30,959 nt of DNA. It comes from Pseudomonadota bacterium. Lineage in GTDB: Bacteria > Desulfobacterota > Syntrophobacteria > Syntrophobacterales > Syntrophobacteraceae. Shown here piece after piece: positions 24,531-30,959 of the stretch. The notes beneath the pieces were generated by a model. It was not told the DNA's origin and ran no database searches. It saw only the letters and a program-made list of their open reading frames with translations. The translations under genes and the position numbers were made by a program. The stretch covers positions 1 through 30,959 of the forward strand of contig JAEZXS010000402.1 in NCBI GenBank assembly GCA_023442755.1, in the 5' to 3' direction. Each line of letters begins with the position of its first letter. The stretch's first letter is position 1.

Positions 24531-25019
24531 TTAGTCTTCCTCGGTTGGTTCCTTGAGCCATGACTCCTTCCTTAAAATGGCCTTACTAATCAACTTGAGG
24601 TAATTGTTTGACTCGATGAATTCATTTGCGTAAGTTGTCCCCAGCCCTTCGTCAATTTGATATATTGCTTTCAGTGCGTCACCACGAAAATAGTCTTTCT
24701 CATTTTTATCTTTCAGAATGCCTTCTAATGTGGGAAGCGCCCGCTTGTCCTCGATAAACCCAAGAGCCCCAATAGCATACCTTCGCCGCTTCATGTCAGT
24801 GTGTTTTATTGCTTCACAAATCATGCTGGTCATTTTCCTACCAGCATTTATCAATGGATCATCAAGATCAGGCTCATGCCCTGGCTCTGCGTAGAACTGA
24901 TTCCAGACTTTTGCGAAGTTCGGCCCTCCAGGCCGATACTCGACTTCCACTTCCGCCACAACGATTGCGGAAAAGAATCCAAATGCCATCATAGCAACGA
25001 CGGTAAGAAATTTTATCAT
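24531..25019 (-). CDS. Exported HEAT-repeat-like protein
   Basis: 162 residues from the ATG at 25019, chosen because AAGGA is 7 bases upstream and the product then begins with a Sec signal peptide (MIKFLTVVAMMAFGFFSAIVVA, cut near VVA-EVE). The mature part has helical pairs like HEAT/PBS-lyase repeats: RRRYAIGALGFIEDKRALPTLEGILKD followed by DYFRGDALKAIYQID. Such repeats bind other proteins. It is probably periplasmic. No operon partner on this strand. Function unknown. Confidence 0.7.
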   Translation of the reverse strand: MIKFLTVVAMMAFGFFSAIVVAEVEVEYRPGGPNFAKVWNQFYAEPGHEPDLDDPLINAGRKMTSMICEAIKHTDMKRRRYAIGALGFIEDKRALPTLEGILKDKNEKDYFRGDALKAIYQIDEGLGTTYANEFIESNNYLKLISKAILRKESWLKEPTEED

Positions 25020-25120
25020 CGTGAGTTCCTTATCCGAAGCTTGTACGTCTACATACATAGTAGCTTATCCACCTCATGTGGGTCACAGCACCAGAGGCGC
25101 AGGGACTTCGTGATGTTTAC

Positions 25121-25354
25121 ATGGGTCTTTACTTTGATTCAATGAATTTCCACTATTGCCTCTGTATTCCACGAAAATGTCCACCTTTTGAGGTTAAGGG
25201 AGGTCTACATTACTTGCCAATAGATTCACCTGATAGGCTCACCGATGCAGAACGCCATATGATTTCGATATGCCAACTCGAAAAGGGAGCGGTTCATGCC
25301 AGGCAGATTAGTTTTTTGAGGTGGCTTAAAGGTTTTATTTTTTGGAATGCTTGA
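25121..25354 (+). CDS. Small hypothetical ORF
   Basis: 77 residues from the ATG at 25121 (the frame is open from 25076). The sequence looks protein-like (FHYCLCIPRKCPPFEVKGG, TDAERHMISICQLEKGAVHARQISFLRWLKGFIFW), but there is no clear Shine-Dalgarno and no recognised family. It ends just before the long hairpin at 25377. Confidence 0.3.
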   Translation: MGLYFDSMNFHYCLCIPRKCPPFEVKGGLHYLPIDSPDRLTDAERHMISICQLEKGAVHARQISFLRWLKGFIFWNA

Positions 25355-25371
25355 AGGATGCCTGGAGAGAG

Positions 25372-25389
25372 AAACAGATCGGCCGATCC
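25372..25389. repeat. 18-bp direct repeat, copy 2
   Basis: Identical to 24373-24390. Here it forms the left arm of a larger stem-loop. Confidence 0.7.
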
Positions 25390-25419
25390 CGAGGGGAGCA
25401 ACCCCAGGACCGGCCGATC
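25377..25419 (+). terminator. Long stem-loop
   Basis: GATCGGCCGATCC (25377-25389) pairs with GGACCGGCCGATC (25407-25419) at 12 of 13 positions, and inside it GGGG (25393-25396) pairs with CCCC (25402-25405) around AGCAA. No T-run follows, so termination is only one possible role; a REP-like element is another. Confidence 0.4.
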
Positions 25420-25839
25420 CTCGCAACGTGCAGCATTCAGGAGCTATGCGAGCGCGACTCCCTTATAAGCGAGGCCGTTTTTCCGCGTCAAGCCCAGTGC
25501 TCGTGTAAGCCTGCACACAGATAAAAACGCGGGGTTTTGAATAGGCGTTGTCTGACCTACAGCAGCTCAGATCCTTTATCTCTGCCGCCGCATGTCACAC
25601 TGTATCTTTCAATGGCCCCATGCGGTTCCGCAACTATCGCGTGTCAAACTCACCCTACCAGTACTGTAGGCCCTCATGTACATTTCTATTCCAAGGCCGT
25701 TTAACGTTAATACAGTAATTACTCCATTTCAAAAATCCTTTTATGCTATTAGCTTGGGGCATCGTTTTGGGGGTTGGACGGATTGAAAACTCTTTTCTGG
25801 ATTTCAATCTCAGACATGGATTGCGCAGGAGGTAACACA

Positions 25840-26634
25840 ATGAAAAAACAATCTATATTATTCTTTTTGGCCATGGCATTGATCTTCAGTTCCCCTCGTG
25901 TGACAACGGCGCGCTCGAGTTACCAAGCGGAGTTCAATGCTTTGTATCACACTTCCGGAACACCACTGGATAATTGTCTTGTTTGCCACTCCACCCCGTC
26001 AGGTCCGAGCCTGAATCCTTACGGCTCTGCCTTTGCAGGGGCACATACAGCGGGGACCCCAGTTACCACCGCGCTAAAGACCATCGAACCACTCGATTCG
26101 GATGGGGATACATTTACCAACATCGTGGAAATCAATGCTCGCACTTTCCCTGGAGACCCGACAAATTTTCCATCCAGCCCTGGTCCCACACCCATGCCCG
26201 GACCTACACCGACTCCAACTCCAACTCCAACACCGACTCCGATTCCCAATCCGCCTCCTAATAATATACTCGCGAGTACCACATGGACTGGGGATCTTAT
26301 TGAGGTATTTGTCGATGGCAGCGTCAAGACGATAACCGGGACTACACTCACGTTCCAGATACAGGATAGTTGTGCGTTGAGCGGGACGATTTCGGACCCG
26401 TCCATTGCCTTTTCCGGTGTTGTGTCAAATGATGATTTTATCGAATTATCTGCTGTCAATTACTCGATCAGTGCTAGGATCATTGGATCGGAAGGAGTTG
26501 AAACGCATGAAAAAACTTCAGTCTTTGGAACGGTCCATAGTATGAAATCACATTCTTCGCATATTACTATGTGGCTCAAAGGGAAAAATTTTGCAGACGG
26601 AAGCATTTTCTATGGTAAGCTGGTAATGCAATAA
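25840..26634 (+). CDS. Exported mono-haem c-type protein with Pro-Thr linker
   Basis: 264 residues from the ATG at 25840 (AGGAGG 7 bases upstream), which gives a clean signal peptide (MKKQSILFFLAMALIFSS, cut near TTA). One CxxCH haem site (CLVCH, about residue 46) is followed by NPYGSAF and a Ca-type loop LDSDGDTFTNIVEI. This combination is frequent in secreted proteins of deltaproteobacteria. A linker of Pro-Thr repeats (about 110-140) leads to a C-terminal beta-rich domain of about 120 residues that I do not recognise. Probably periplasmic or surface exposed, possibly electron-transferring. It stands alone between intergenic regions. Confidence 0.78.
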   Translation: MKKQSILFFLAMALIFSSPRVTTARSSYQAEFNALYHTSGTPLDNCLVCHSTPSGPSLNPYGSAFAGAHTAGTPVTTALKTIEPLDSDGDTFTNIVEINARTFPGDPTNFPSSPGPTPMPGPTPTPTPTPTPTPIPNPPPNNILASTTWTGDLIEVFVDGSVKTITGTTLTFQIQDSCALSGTISDPSIAFSGVVSNDDFIELSAVNYSISARIIGSEGVETHEKTSVFGTVHSMKSHSSHITMWLKGKNFADGSIFYGKLVMQ

Positions 26635-26756
26635 AGATAAGAAATCCTCCCCGCCGGAACGCCGGGGTCGGGATCCAGCTAAAGGCACAATCCCTTATTT
26701 GCGATCATTAAGCTGCTCTGCGACCTTCCAATCTAGGCCGGGTTGATGGGAACAGG

Positions 26757-26784
26757 CAACCCGCCAGCTTTGCTGGCCGGGTTG
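26757..26784. repeat. Stem-loop
   Basis: CAACCCG pairs with CGGGTTG, and inside it CCAGC pairs with GCTGG around TTT, with one bulged base. It is stable but not followed by a T-run. Confidence 0.45.
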
Positions 26785-26869
26785 TAAAAGATAAAGGGAA
26801 TCGAGTATTGCTGAATTGTGATCAGATGCTAAATTGGCTTTGACCTTGAACAGGTCCTTGCTCCTGGGG

Positions 26870-26899
26870 AGCCCCGGTTGCCGCGCCGGGGCTTCTTTG
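26870..26899 (+). terminator. Intrinsic-terminator-like hairpin
   Basis: AGCCCCGG (26870-26877) pairs with CCGGGGCT (26886-26893) around an 8-base loop, then TCTTTG. The T-run is short. It lies 235 bp after the haem protein stop and could end that transcript. Confidence 0.5.
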
Positions 26900-26997
26900 A
26901 ACCCATTAGGGTATAGGAACCAATACTTCTCACCTGATGCATCCCCACCAACAAATGGATTGGGTGCTCTTGATTTTTAAATAACATTTTTGCGGAA

Positions 26998-27048
26998 GCT
27001 GTACATCGGGTCCCCCATTCTCATATCTCTGGATATTTTCTGCCGTTG
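26998..27048. repeat. 51-bp repeat, copy 1
   Basis: Matches 29860-29910 at 49 of 51 positions. It lies about 120 bp beyond the stop of the first histidine kinase gene. The flanks on the right are only loosely similar. Confidence 0.8.
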
Positions 27049-27167
27049 GTCAAAGGCCGCGAGGTCCGCTCACGAGCTACAGCTCAGAGCGACAGGGCTT
27101 TGTTGTACGCCAGGTTTGGAATCCATGCTGCCCTGAAGGGAATGAGAGATGGGTCGCTCGCTTCTCA

Positions 27168-29645
27168 TTATGCCGATTTGCACGGTAAAGACACTATGAA
27201 CGTTGACCCATCGCCGGGCTTGCTTTTGGCGGTGATGCTCCCGCCGTGCCGCTCGACAATTTTCCGGCAAATCGCAAGCCCCATACCTGAGCCCTTATAT
27301 TTACTGTTTCGGCCATGCAGTCTTTGAAAAGGGGCGAAGATCTTGTCGAGATATTTTTCATCAAAGCCGATCCCATTGTCCTTTACGAAGATGCGGCAGA
27401 AGCCGTTTCCGGTCTCTCCGTAAATCCTGATTTCGGGTATTCCGTCGCAGTACTTTATTGCATTGCCAAGCAGGTTTTGAAAAAGCTGACTCATCTGACT
27501 GATATCCGCGTTGATAACTGGCAAATCGGCAATTTCGACCCTGCCGCTGCTTTGCTTGATTGCAAGCTCGAAAACTTCAATAGCCTCAGTGACAACATCC
27601 CTGAGATTGACCGGTTTAAGAGGTTTAGCTCGCGTTGTAACCCTTGAGTAATCGAGAAGATCTTTAAGCAGGCGCTCCATGCGATTAGCTGCCCCAGTCA
27701 TTCTGAGCAGATATTCCATCTCTGTCTCATCCAGTTTGTCCTGGGCATGTTTTGAGAGCATCTCGCCGAAGGACAGGATTTTCCTGAGGGGCTCTTGCAG
27801 ATCGTGTGAGGCTATTGACGCAAAGTCTTGAAGCTCCTGGTTTACTAAAACGAGTTTTTTTGAGTAGCTTTTTAGCTCCTCCTCGGAACGCCTGCGCTCG
27901 ACAGAGACTCGTATCGCATTTATTCCGTAGGAAAGGTTTTCTGCCAGGCTCTCGAAGAATTTCAATTCGGCATCGTTGAACGCATCCTGCTCAGGCGCGT
28001 AAATAGTGAGCGCTCCGAAAATCTGTCCACCCGAGGTCAACGGGAATGAGGCACAAGAAGCATAGCCTCGCCTCAATGCTTCTTCCCGCCAAGGCTCGAA
28101 ATCCGGATTGCTCGGCGTATACTGCAAAACGTAAGGCTTGCCTGCTCGGATGGCTCTGCCGACCGGGCCTCTGCCTCTTTCCACATCAGCCCAGGAGATA
28201 TTGGCGCAATCGAGGTAGCCGGCATCATAGCCGCAGGATGCAACGGGACGAACGGATTTGTTTTCATCATGCTCGGCAATGCCTACCCAGGCCATAAGGT
28301 ATCCGCCTATCTCGATAATGATTTTGCAGATCGAGTGGAGAAGTTCGCTTTCATCCTGGGCATGAACCAGCGCCTGGTTGCATTCACTAAGAGTCCTGAA
28401 TGCCCGGTCAGCTCTCCTGTAAAGTTCCTCAGTCTTTTTCCTCGGTGTAATGTCCCGGTTGATTTCTAAATAACCGGCTGGTTCGCCACTTGTGCCGGTT
28501 TTCAAAGCCCATCTGCTCTCGACAAATACCTTGTCGCCACTGGAGTTGGTATGGATAAGCTCCCCCCTCCATTCGCTATGATCTCGAATATGCGTGGCTA
28601 TCTCTTCAAAAGGCACAGGTGACCGAGTTTGCAGGAGCTGATGGACATTCTGCCTGAGAGCCTCTTCTCTGGAAAAGCCATACGTACGCACAGCACCCGA
28701 ATTCCAGAAGATAATTCGGCCGTCCTCGTCTCGTACGATGATGGCATCATGAGCAAGGTCAAGCAGCGAGGCTTTCTCACGTAATACTTCAGCTGACCTG
28801 GCAAGCTCGGCGGTTCGCTCTTCAACACGCAAAGCCAATTCATCGCGAGACTTGCGAAGCTCCTTCTCCATTAGCTTGCGTTCGGTAATGTCGCGCGCAA
28901 CATGCACGCTCCCCACCAGTTTTCCCTGCTCGTCAAATACAGGTGAGGTACTGATCAGGAAATCACCCCCAAGCCTTTCTTCATGTGCTTCCACGATGTG
29001 TTCTTTACCGTCCTTAAGGGTATGCGAGTGCGGACAAAAAAGTGGGGGCTCGGTTAAATCATGGACGGATTTGAAGCAGGGCAGACCAATGCACTCATCC
29101 GGCGACATTCCAAGTCGTTCAGCCATTGCACGGTTTACGCGAACAATCCGGTGATCGGGGTCAACGATCATGATCAGGTCTGGAACGCTGTCAAACGTCA
29201 GCTTCCATTGCCGGCTCGCCAATTCCTCGCTTTCGCGTAGAGCACCAGCCGCCTTTTCCCTTTCCACGGCAAGTTTGGATTCCTTTTCGGCAGTCCGTGC
29301 CCGTGTCTCGGCACGATGCATCGCCTCTGAAATACCTGAAATAATGGTGCCGCAGGCACCAAAGACGATTAGGATCACCCAATCGGTTTGACTGGAAACG
29401 CCGAAGCCAATTGGTTCCATCCAGAAGTAATCAGCAACGAAAATGGAGGCTATTGTCGCCAGTATGCCCGGGATTAATCCGCCAAGAAGCGCCGAGATCG
29501 CGACTGCTGGGTAGAAAGTCACAAAAGGGCTCTCAATCCCGAGTCTACTTAAGAACACAGCCCGAAATGCTGCCGCTGCCGCGACAAGGACAACGGCAAA
29601 AATGAATCTGAGCCATAAAGGGCTATCTTTTAGAATCCAGCGCAT
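27168..29645 (-). CDS. PAS/GAF sensor histidine kinase with KdpD-like membrane domain
   Basis: 825 residues. Four membrane segments (about 11-105) form a DUF4118/KdpD-type sensor region. Then a PAS domain (145-255, with FCPHSHTLKDG), a coiled coil, a second PAS (288-402), a GAF domain (425-585), HisKA with phosphorylated H614 (ASHDLQEPLRK) and HATPase_c with N-box NLLGNAIKY (about 724), DNGIGFD (756) and GSGMG (786). All kinase motifs look intact. No receiver domain and no response regulator gene next to it, so its partner is elsewhere. AAAGGAG precedes the ATG. The signal sensed is unknown; PAS and GAF domains often bind haem, flavin or small ligands. Confidence 0.92.
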   Translation of the reverse strand: MRWILKDSPLWLRFIFAVVLVAAAAAFRAVFLSRLGIESPFVTFYPAVAISALLGGLIPGILATIASIFVADYFWMEPIGFGVSSQTDWVILIVFGACGTIISGISEAMHRAETRARTAEKESKLAVEREKAAGALRESEELASRQWKLTFDSVPDLIMIVDPDHRIVRVNRAMAERLGMSPDECIGLPCFKSVHDLTEPPLFCPHSHTLKDGKEHIVEAHEERLGGDFLISTSPVFDEQGKLVGSVHVARDITERKLMEKELRKSRDELALRVEERTAELARSAEVLREKASLLDLAHDAIIVRDEDGRIIFWNSGAVRTYGFSREEALRQNVHQLLQTRSPVPFEEIATHIRDHSEWRGELIHTNSSGDKVFVESRWALKTGTSGEPAGYLEINRDITPRKKTEELYRRADRAFRTLSECNQALVHAQDESELLHSICKIIIEIGGYLMAWVGIAEHDENKSVRPVASCGYDAGYLDCANISWADVERGRGPVGRAIRAGKPYVLQYTPSNPDFEPWREEALRRGYASCASFPLTSGGQIFGALTIYAPEQDAFNDAELKFFESLAENLSYGINAIRVSVERRRSEEELKSYSKKLVLVNQELQDFASIASHDLQEPLRKILSFGEMLSKHAQDKLDETEMEYLLRMTGAANRMERLLKDLLDYSRVTTRAKPLKPVNLRDVVTEAIEVFELAIKQSSGRVEIADLPVINADISQMSQLFQNLLGNAIKYCDGIPEIRIYGETGNGFCRIFVKDNGIGFDEKYLDKIFAPFQRLHGRNSKYKGSGMGLAICRKIVERHGGSITAKSKPGDGSTFIVSLPCKSA

Positions 29646-29674
29646 TTACTCTCCTTTAAAACTGGAATTCTTTG

Positions 29675-29683
29675 ATTATAACA
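29675..29683 (-). promoter_or_regulatory. Extended -10 promoter of the histidine kinase gene
   Basis: On the minus strand TGTTATAAT, a full extended -10 element (TGnTATAAT), 30 bases before the ATG at 29645. There is no good -35 at 17 bp, which extended -10 promoters can lack. The 5' leader would be about 22 bases with AAAGGAG in it. Confidence 0.5.
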
Positions 29684-29859
29684 GAATAGATTCAAGGATT
29701 TGTGGAGTTTTTCGGTGCCGGACCGGTCCAATCCGCTTTCATGCTTTCCGAGGACCTTCATGCGGGTATGCCGACGACTGGCGCGAGATGATCGAGCTTG
29801 TTGGGGATCATACTTAACGGCAGAAGCCAATAGCCTAATCCTTCCAGATATTTTCAAAG

Positions 29860-29910
29860 GCTGTACATTGGGTCCCCCCTTCTCATATCTCTGGATATTT
29901 TCTGCCGTTG
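29860..29910. repeat. 51-bp repeat, copy 2
   Basis: Near-identical to 26998-27048 (two differences). It lies 110 bp beyond the stop of the second kinase gene. Confidence 0.8.
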
Positions 29911-29938
29911 CCAATTGCCGAAGGCTGCGCACTTCGCG

Positions 29939-29960
29939 CGCTTGCTGTACAAGCGTTTTG
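29939..29960 (+). terminator. Terminator-like hairpin after the 51-bp repeat
   Basis: CGCTTG (29939-29944), loop CTGTA, CAAGCG (29950-29955), then TTTTG. It would work in the plus direction, where no gene is annotated, so it could close a short RNA reading through the 51-bp repeat. Weak evidence. Confidence 0.3.
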
Positions 29961-30020
29961 TTGCCTGGGTGGGCGGGGGAAGGAATCCCCGGTGTGGACC
30001 GGTTAGTAGGTCATATAATT

Positions 30021-30959
30021 TTATTTTGGGAGGTCCTGCCTGCTCTGCTTTATTGGCAAAGTGATGATGAATGTCGCTCCCTTTCCCGGTTCACTTTCGG
30101 CCGTAATGCTCCCGCCATGCCGTTCGGCAATTCTGCGGCAAATCGCAAGACCCATCCCGGTTCCTTCGAATTCGCTTCGCCCGTGCAGGCGCTGGAAGGG
30201 CTGAAAAATCCTGTCCTTGTGACTCATATCAAATCCGATGCCGTTATCTTTTACAAAAATCCGGCAAGTATTCTCGTCACATTGGGAGGAAATTTCCATA
30301 ACCGGATCTGCTTCACCATGGAATTTCAACGCATTTCCGATCAGGTTCTGAAAAAGTTGTATGATTTGGTCGGCATCGGCTTCAATGGTCGGGAGGCCGG
30401 ATATTTCAATTCTGCCGTGAGCCTTCCTGAGAGGAATCTCGAAAACTTCTACGGCCTGAAGGGCAACTGATTTGAGATCGATTTTCGTGAAAGGCTCCGG
30501 TCTGGTTGCGACCCGGGAATATTGAAGGAGTGAGTTGAGAAGGGCGCTCATCCGGGAAGCTGCACCCAGAATCCTCACAAGATAGTCCTTGCTCGCATCA
30601 TCCAGGTTTTCGGGATTTTCCTTCTGCAACATGTCTCCGAATACCCGGATCTTGCGCAACGGTTCCTGGAGGTCGTGGGAAGCAACGAAAGCGAAATCCT
30701 GGAGGTCTTTATTGCTGCGTTCAAGTTTTTGCGAATACTCTTTAGCCTCCTCTTCAGCAGCAACCCGTCTGGAAATGTCTTTGAATACGATTCGCCAGCC
30801 TATAAATTTCCTATTGGCGTCCCAGCACGGCGCGACTTCCAATTCAGCGTGGAAAGGGTGCGTGTTGGCCCTGAGAAGCCGAATCTGAATGGACCTGGTT
30901 ACCCTCTGTCCATCGGCATGCTCCCGAATAAGACTGAAGTAGACATCGCTGTCTGGGGG
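30021..30959 (-). CDS. PAS sensor histidine kinase, N-terminus outside window
   Basis: 312 residues visible. The frame is open from the right edge; the TTG at 30842 is not a start, because the 39 codons before it continue a PAS domain (YFSLIREHADGQRVTRSIQ, then GWRIVFKDISRR). The HisKA His is in VASHDLQEPLRK (about visible residue 95). HATPase_c motifs NLIGNALKF, DNGIGFD and GTGMG are present. It ends without a receiver domain. The kinase core is clearly related to that of the neighbouring 825-residue kinase (same SHDLQEPLRKI, FQRLHGR, MGLAICR), so the two are probably paralogues from a local duplication. Confidence 0.9.
   Translation of the reverse strand, partial: PPDSDVYFSLIREHADGQRVTRSIQIRLLRANTHPFHAELEVAPCWDANRKFIGWRIVFKDISRRVAAEEEAKEYSQKLERSNKDLQDFAFVASHDLQEPLRKIRVFGDMLQKENPENLDDASKDYLVRILGAASRMSALLNSLLQYSRVATRPEPFTKIDLKSVALQAVEVFEIPLRKAHGRIEISGLPTIEADADQIIQLFQNLIGNALKFHGEADPVMEISSQCDENTCRIFVKDNGIGFDMSHKDRIFQPFQRLHGRSEFEGTGMGLAICRRIAERHGGSITAESEPGKGATFIITLPIKQSRQDLPK

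Larger units (their letters stand above)
25355..25839. other. Intergenic region
   Basis: About 485 bp between the small hypothetical ORF and the haem protein gene. It holds the second 18-bp repeat and the long hairpin near its left end. Beyond 25430 I see no tRNA, no att-like duplication and no confident promoter. Reading frames here are short and lack ribosome sites. Confidence 0.5.
26635..27167. other. Intergenic region with hairpins and a 51-bp repeat
   Basis: About 530 bp between the convergent haem protein and histidine kinase genes. It holds two strong hairpins (26757-26784 and 26870-26893) and one copy of the 51-bp repeat. I see no gene in it. Confidence 0.55.
29646..30020. other. Intergenic region between two kinase genes
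   Basis: 375 bp holding the promoter for the first kinase gene, the second 51-bp repeat, and a plus-strand hairpin CGCTTG/CAAGCG followed by TTTTG (29939-29960). I see no gene. Confidence 0.5.

Noticed and set aside
24362..24556. 64-codon plus-strand ORF
   Set aside because: Its first codons are the 18-bp repeat, it overlaps the HEAT-protein gene end, and its composition looks random.
25342..25524. 60-codon plus-strand ORF across the long hairpin
   Set aside because: It is made largely of the repeat and hairpin and has no ribosome site.
26200..26255. Short tandem Pro-Thr codon repeats as a CRISPR-like array
   Set aside because: They are in frame inside the haem protein and encode its linker; no spacer pattern.
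26649..26667. CCCCG/CGGGG hairpin just after the haem protein stop
   Set aside because: Only five base pairs, alternative pairings and no T-run; the later hairpin at 26870 is better.

Overview
This window holds most of the late region of a tailed prophage of the siphovirus type, flanked by what look like bacterial genes. All recognisable phage genes lie on the minus strand and read right to left, from about 23.73 kb to 1.70 kb. The host looks Gram-negative. Support comes from the lambda-type tail tip (K, I, J, L homologues), lipobox-like and Sec-type signals, a secreted protein with a c-type haem motif CxxCH, and large PAS/GAF histidine kinases. An anaerobic Desulfobacterota (deltaproteobacterial) host would fit this mix, but that is inference from style, not proof.

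Layout. 1-1572 (+): the visible part of an N6-adenine DNA methyltransferase whose 5' end is outside the window. It converges on the prophage late operon, with a strong hairpin between them (1625-1657). 23734-1696 (-), in transcription order: small coiled-coil protein with a C-terminal membrane segment, Mu-type small terminase (gp27/DUF3486), Mu-type large terminase (gp28), GH108 endolysin, an odd holin-plus-lipoprotein-like membrane protein, Mu-type portal (gp29/DUF935), S49 head protease with a nested scaffold start, lambda D-type decoration protein, lambda E-type major capsid, a gp35-position protein, gp36/DUF1320, Mu gpG-type virion morphogenesis protein, gp37/DUF1834, tail tube, G and G-T tail chaperones joined by a -1 frameshift, tape measure, then M, L, K, I, J, a collar-domain fibre and a fibre assembly chaperone. 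The particle is a mosaic: Mu-like packaging and completion genes around a lambda-like protease, decoration and capsid set, with a complete lambda-type non-contractile tail.

The clearest mechanisms seen in the sequence are a canonical slippery heptamer CCCTTTG (12887-12893) giving a 240-residue G-T product from a frame otherwise closed by stops; an in-frame ATG with its own Shine-Dalgarno inside the protease gene (17984-17986) that would make a Nu3-like scaffold; and a repeated 13-bp imperfect palindrome in front of the operon (two copies) and just before the major capsid and tail-chaperone genes. The repeat is not explained by any feature I recognise and is the best candidate for an undescribed regulatory element.

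23.88-24.37 kb (+) holds one or two small unidentified genes divergent from the late operon. No integrase, transposase, repressor or replication gene is visible, so the prophage is either cut by the window or incomplete. 24.5-31 kb looks chromosomal: an exported HEAT-repeat-like protein, a small hypothetical ORF, an exported mono-haem protein with a Pro-Thr linker, and two related PAS sensor histidine kinases on the minus strand, the second running off the right edge. A 51-bp repeat follows the 3' end of each kinase gene, and an 18-bp repeat with a long hairpin lies either side of the HEAT-protein locus.
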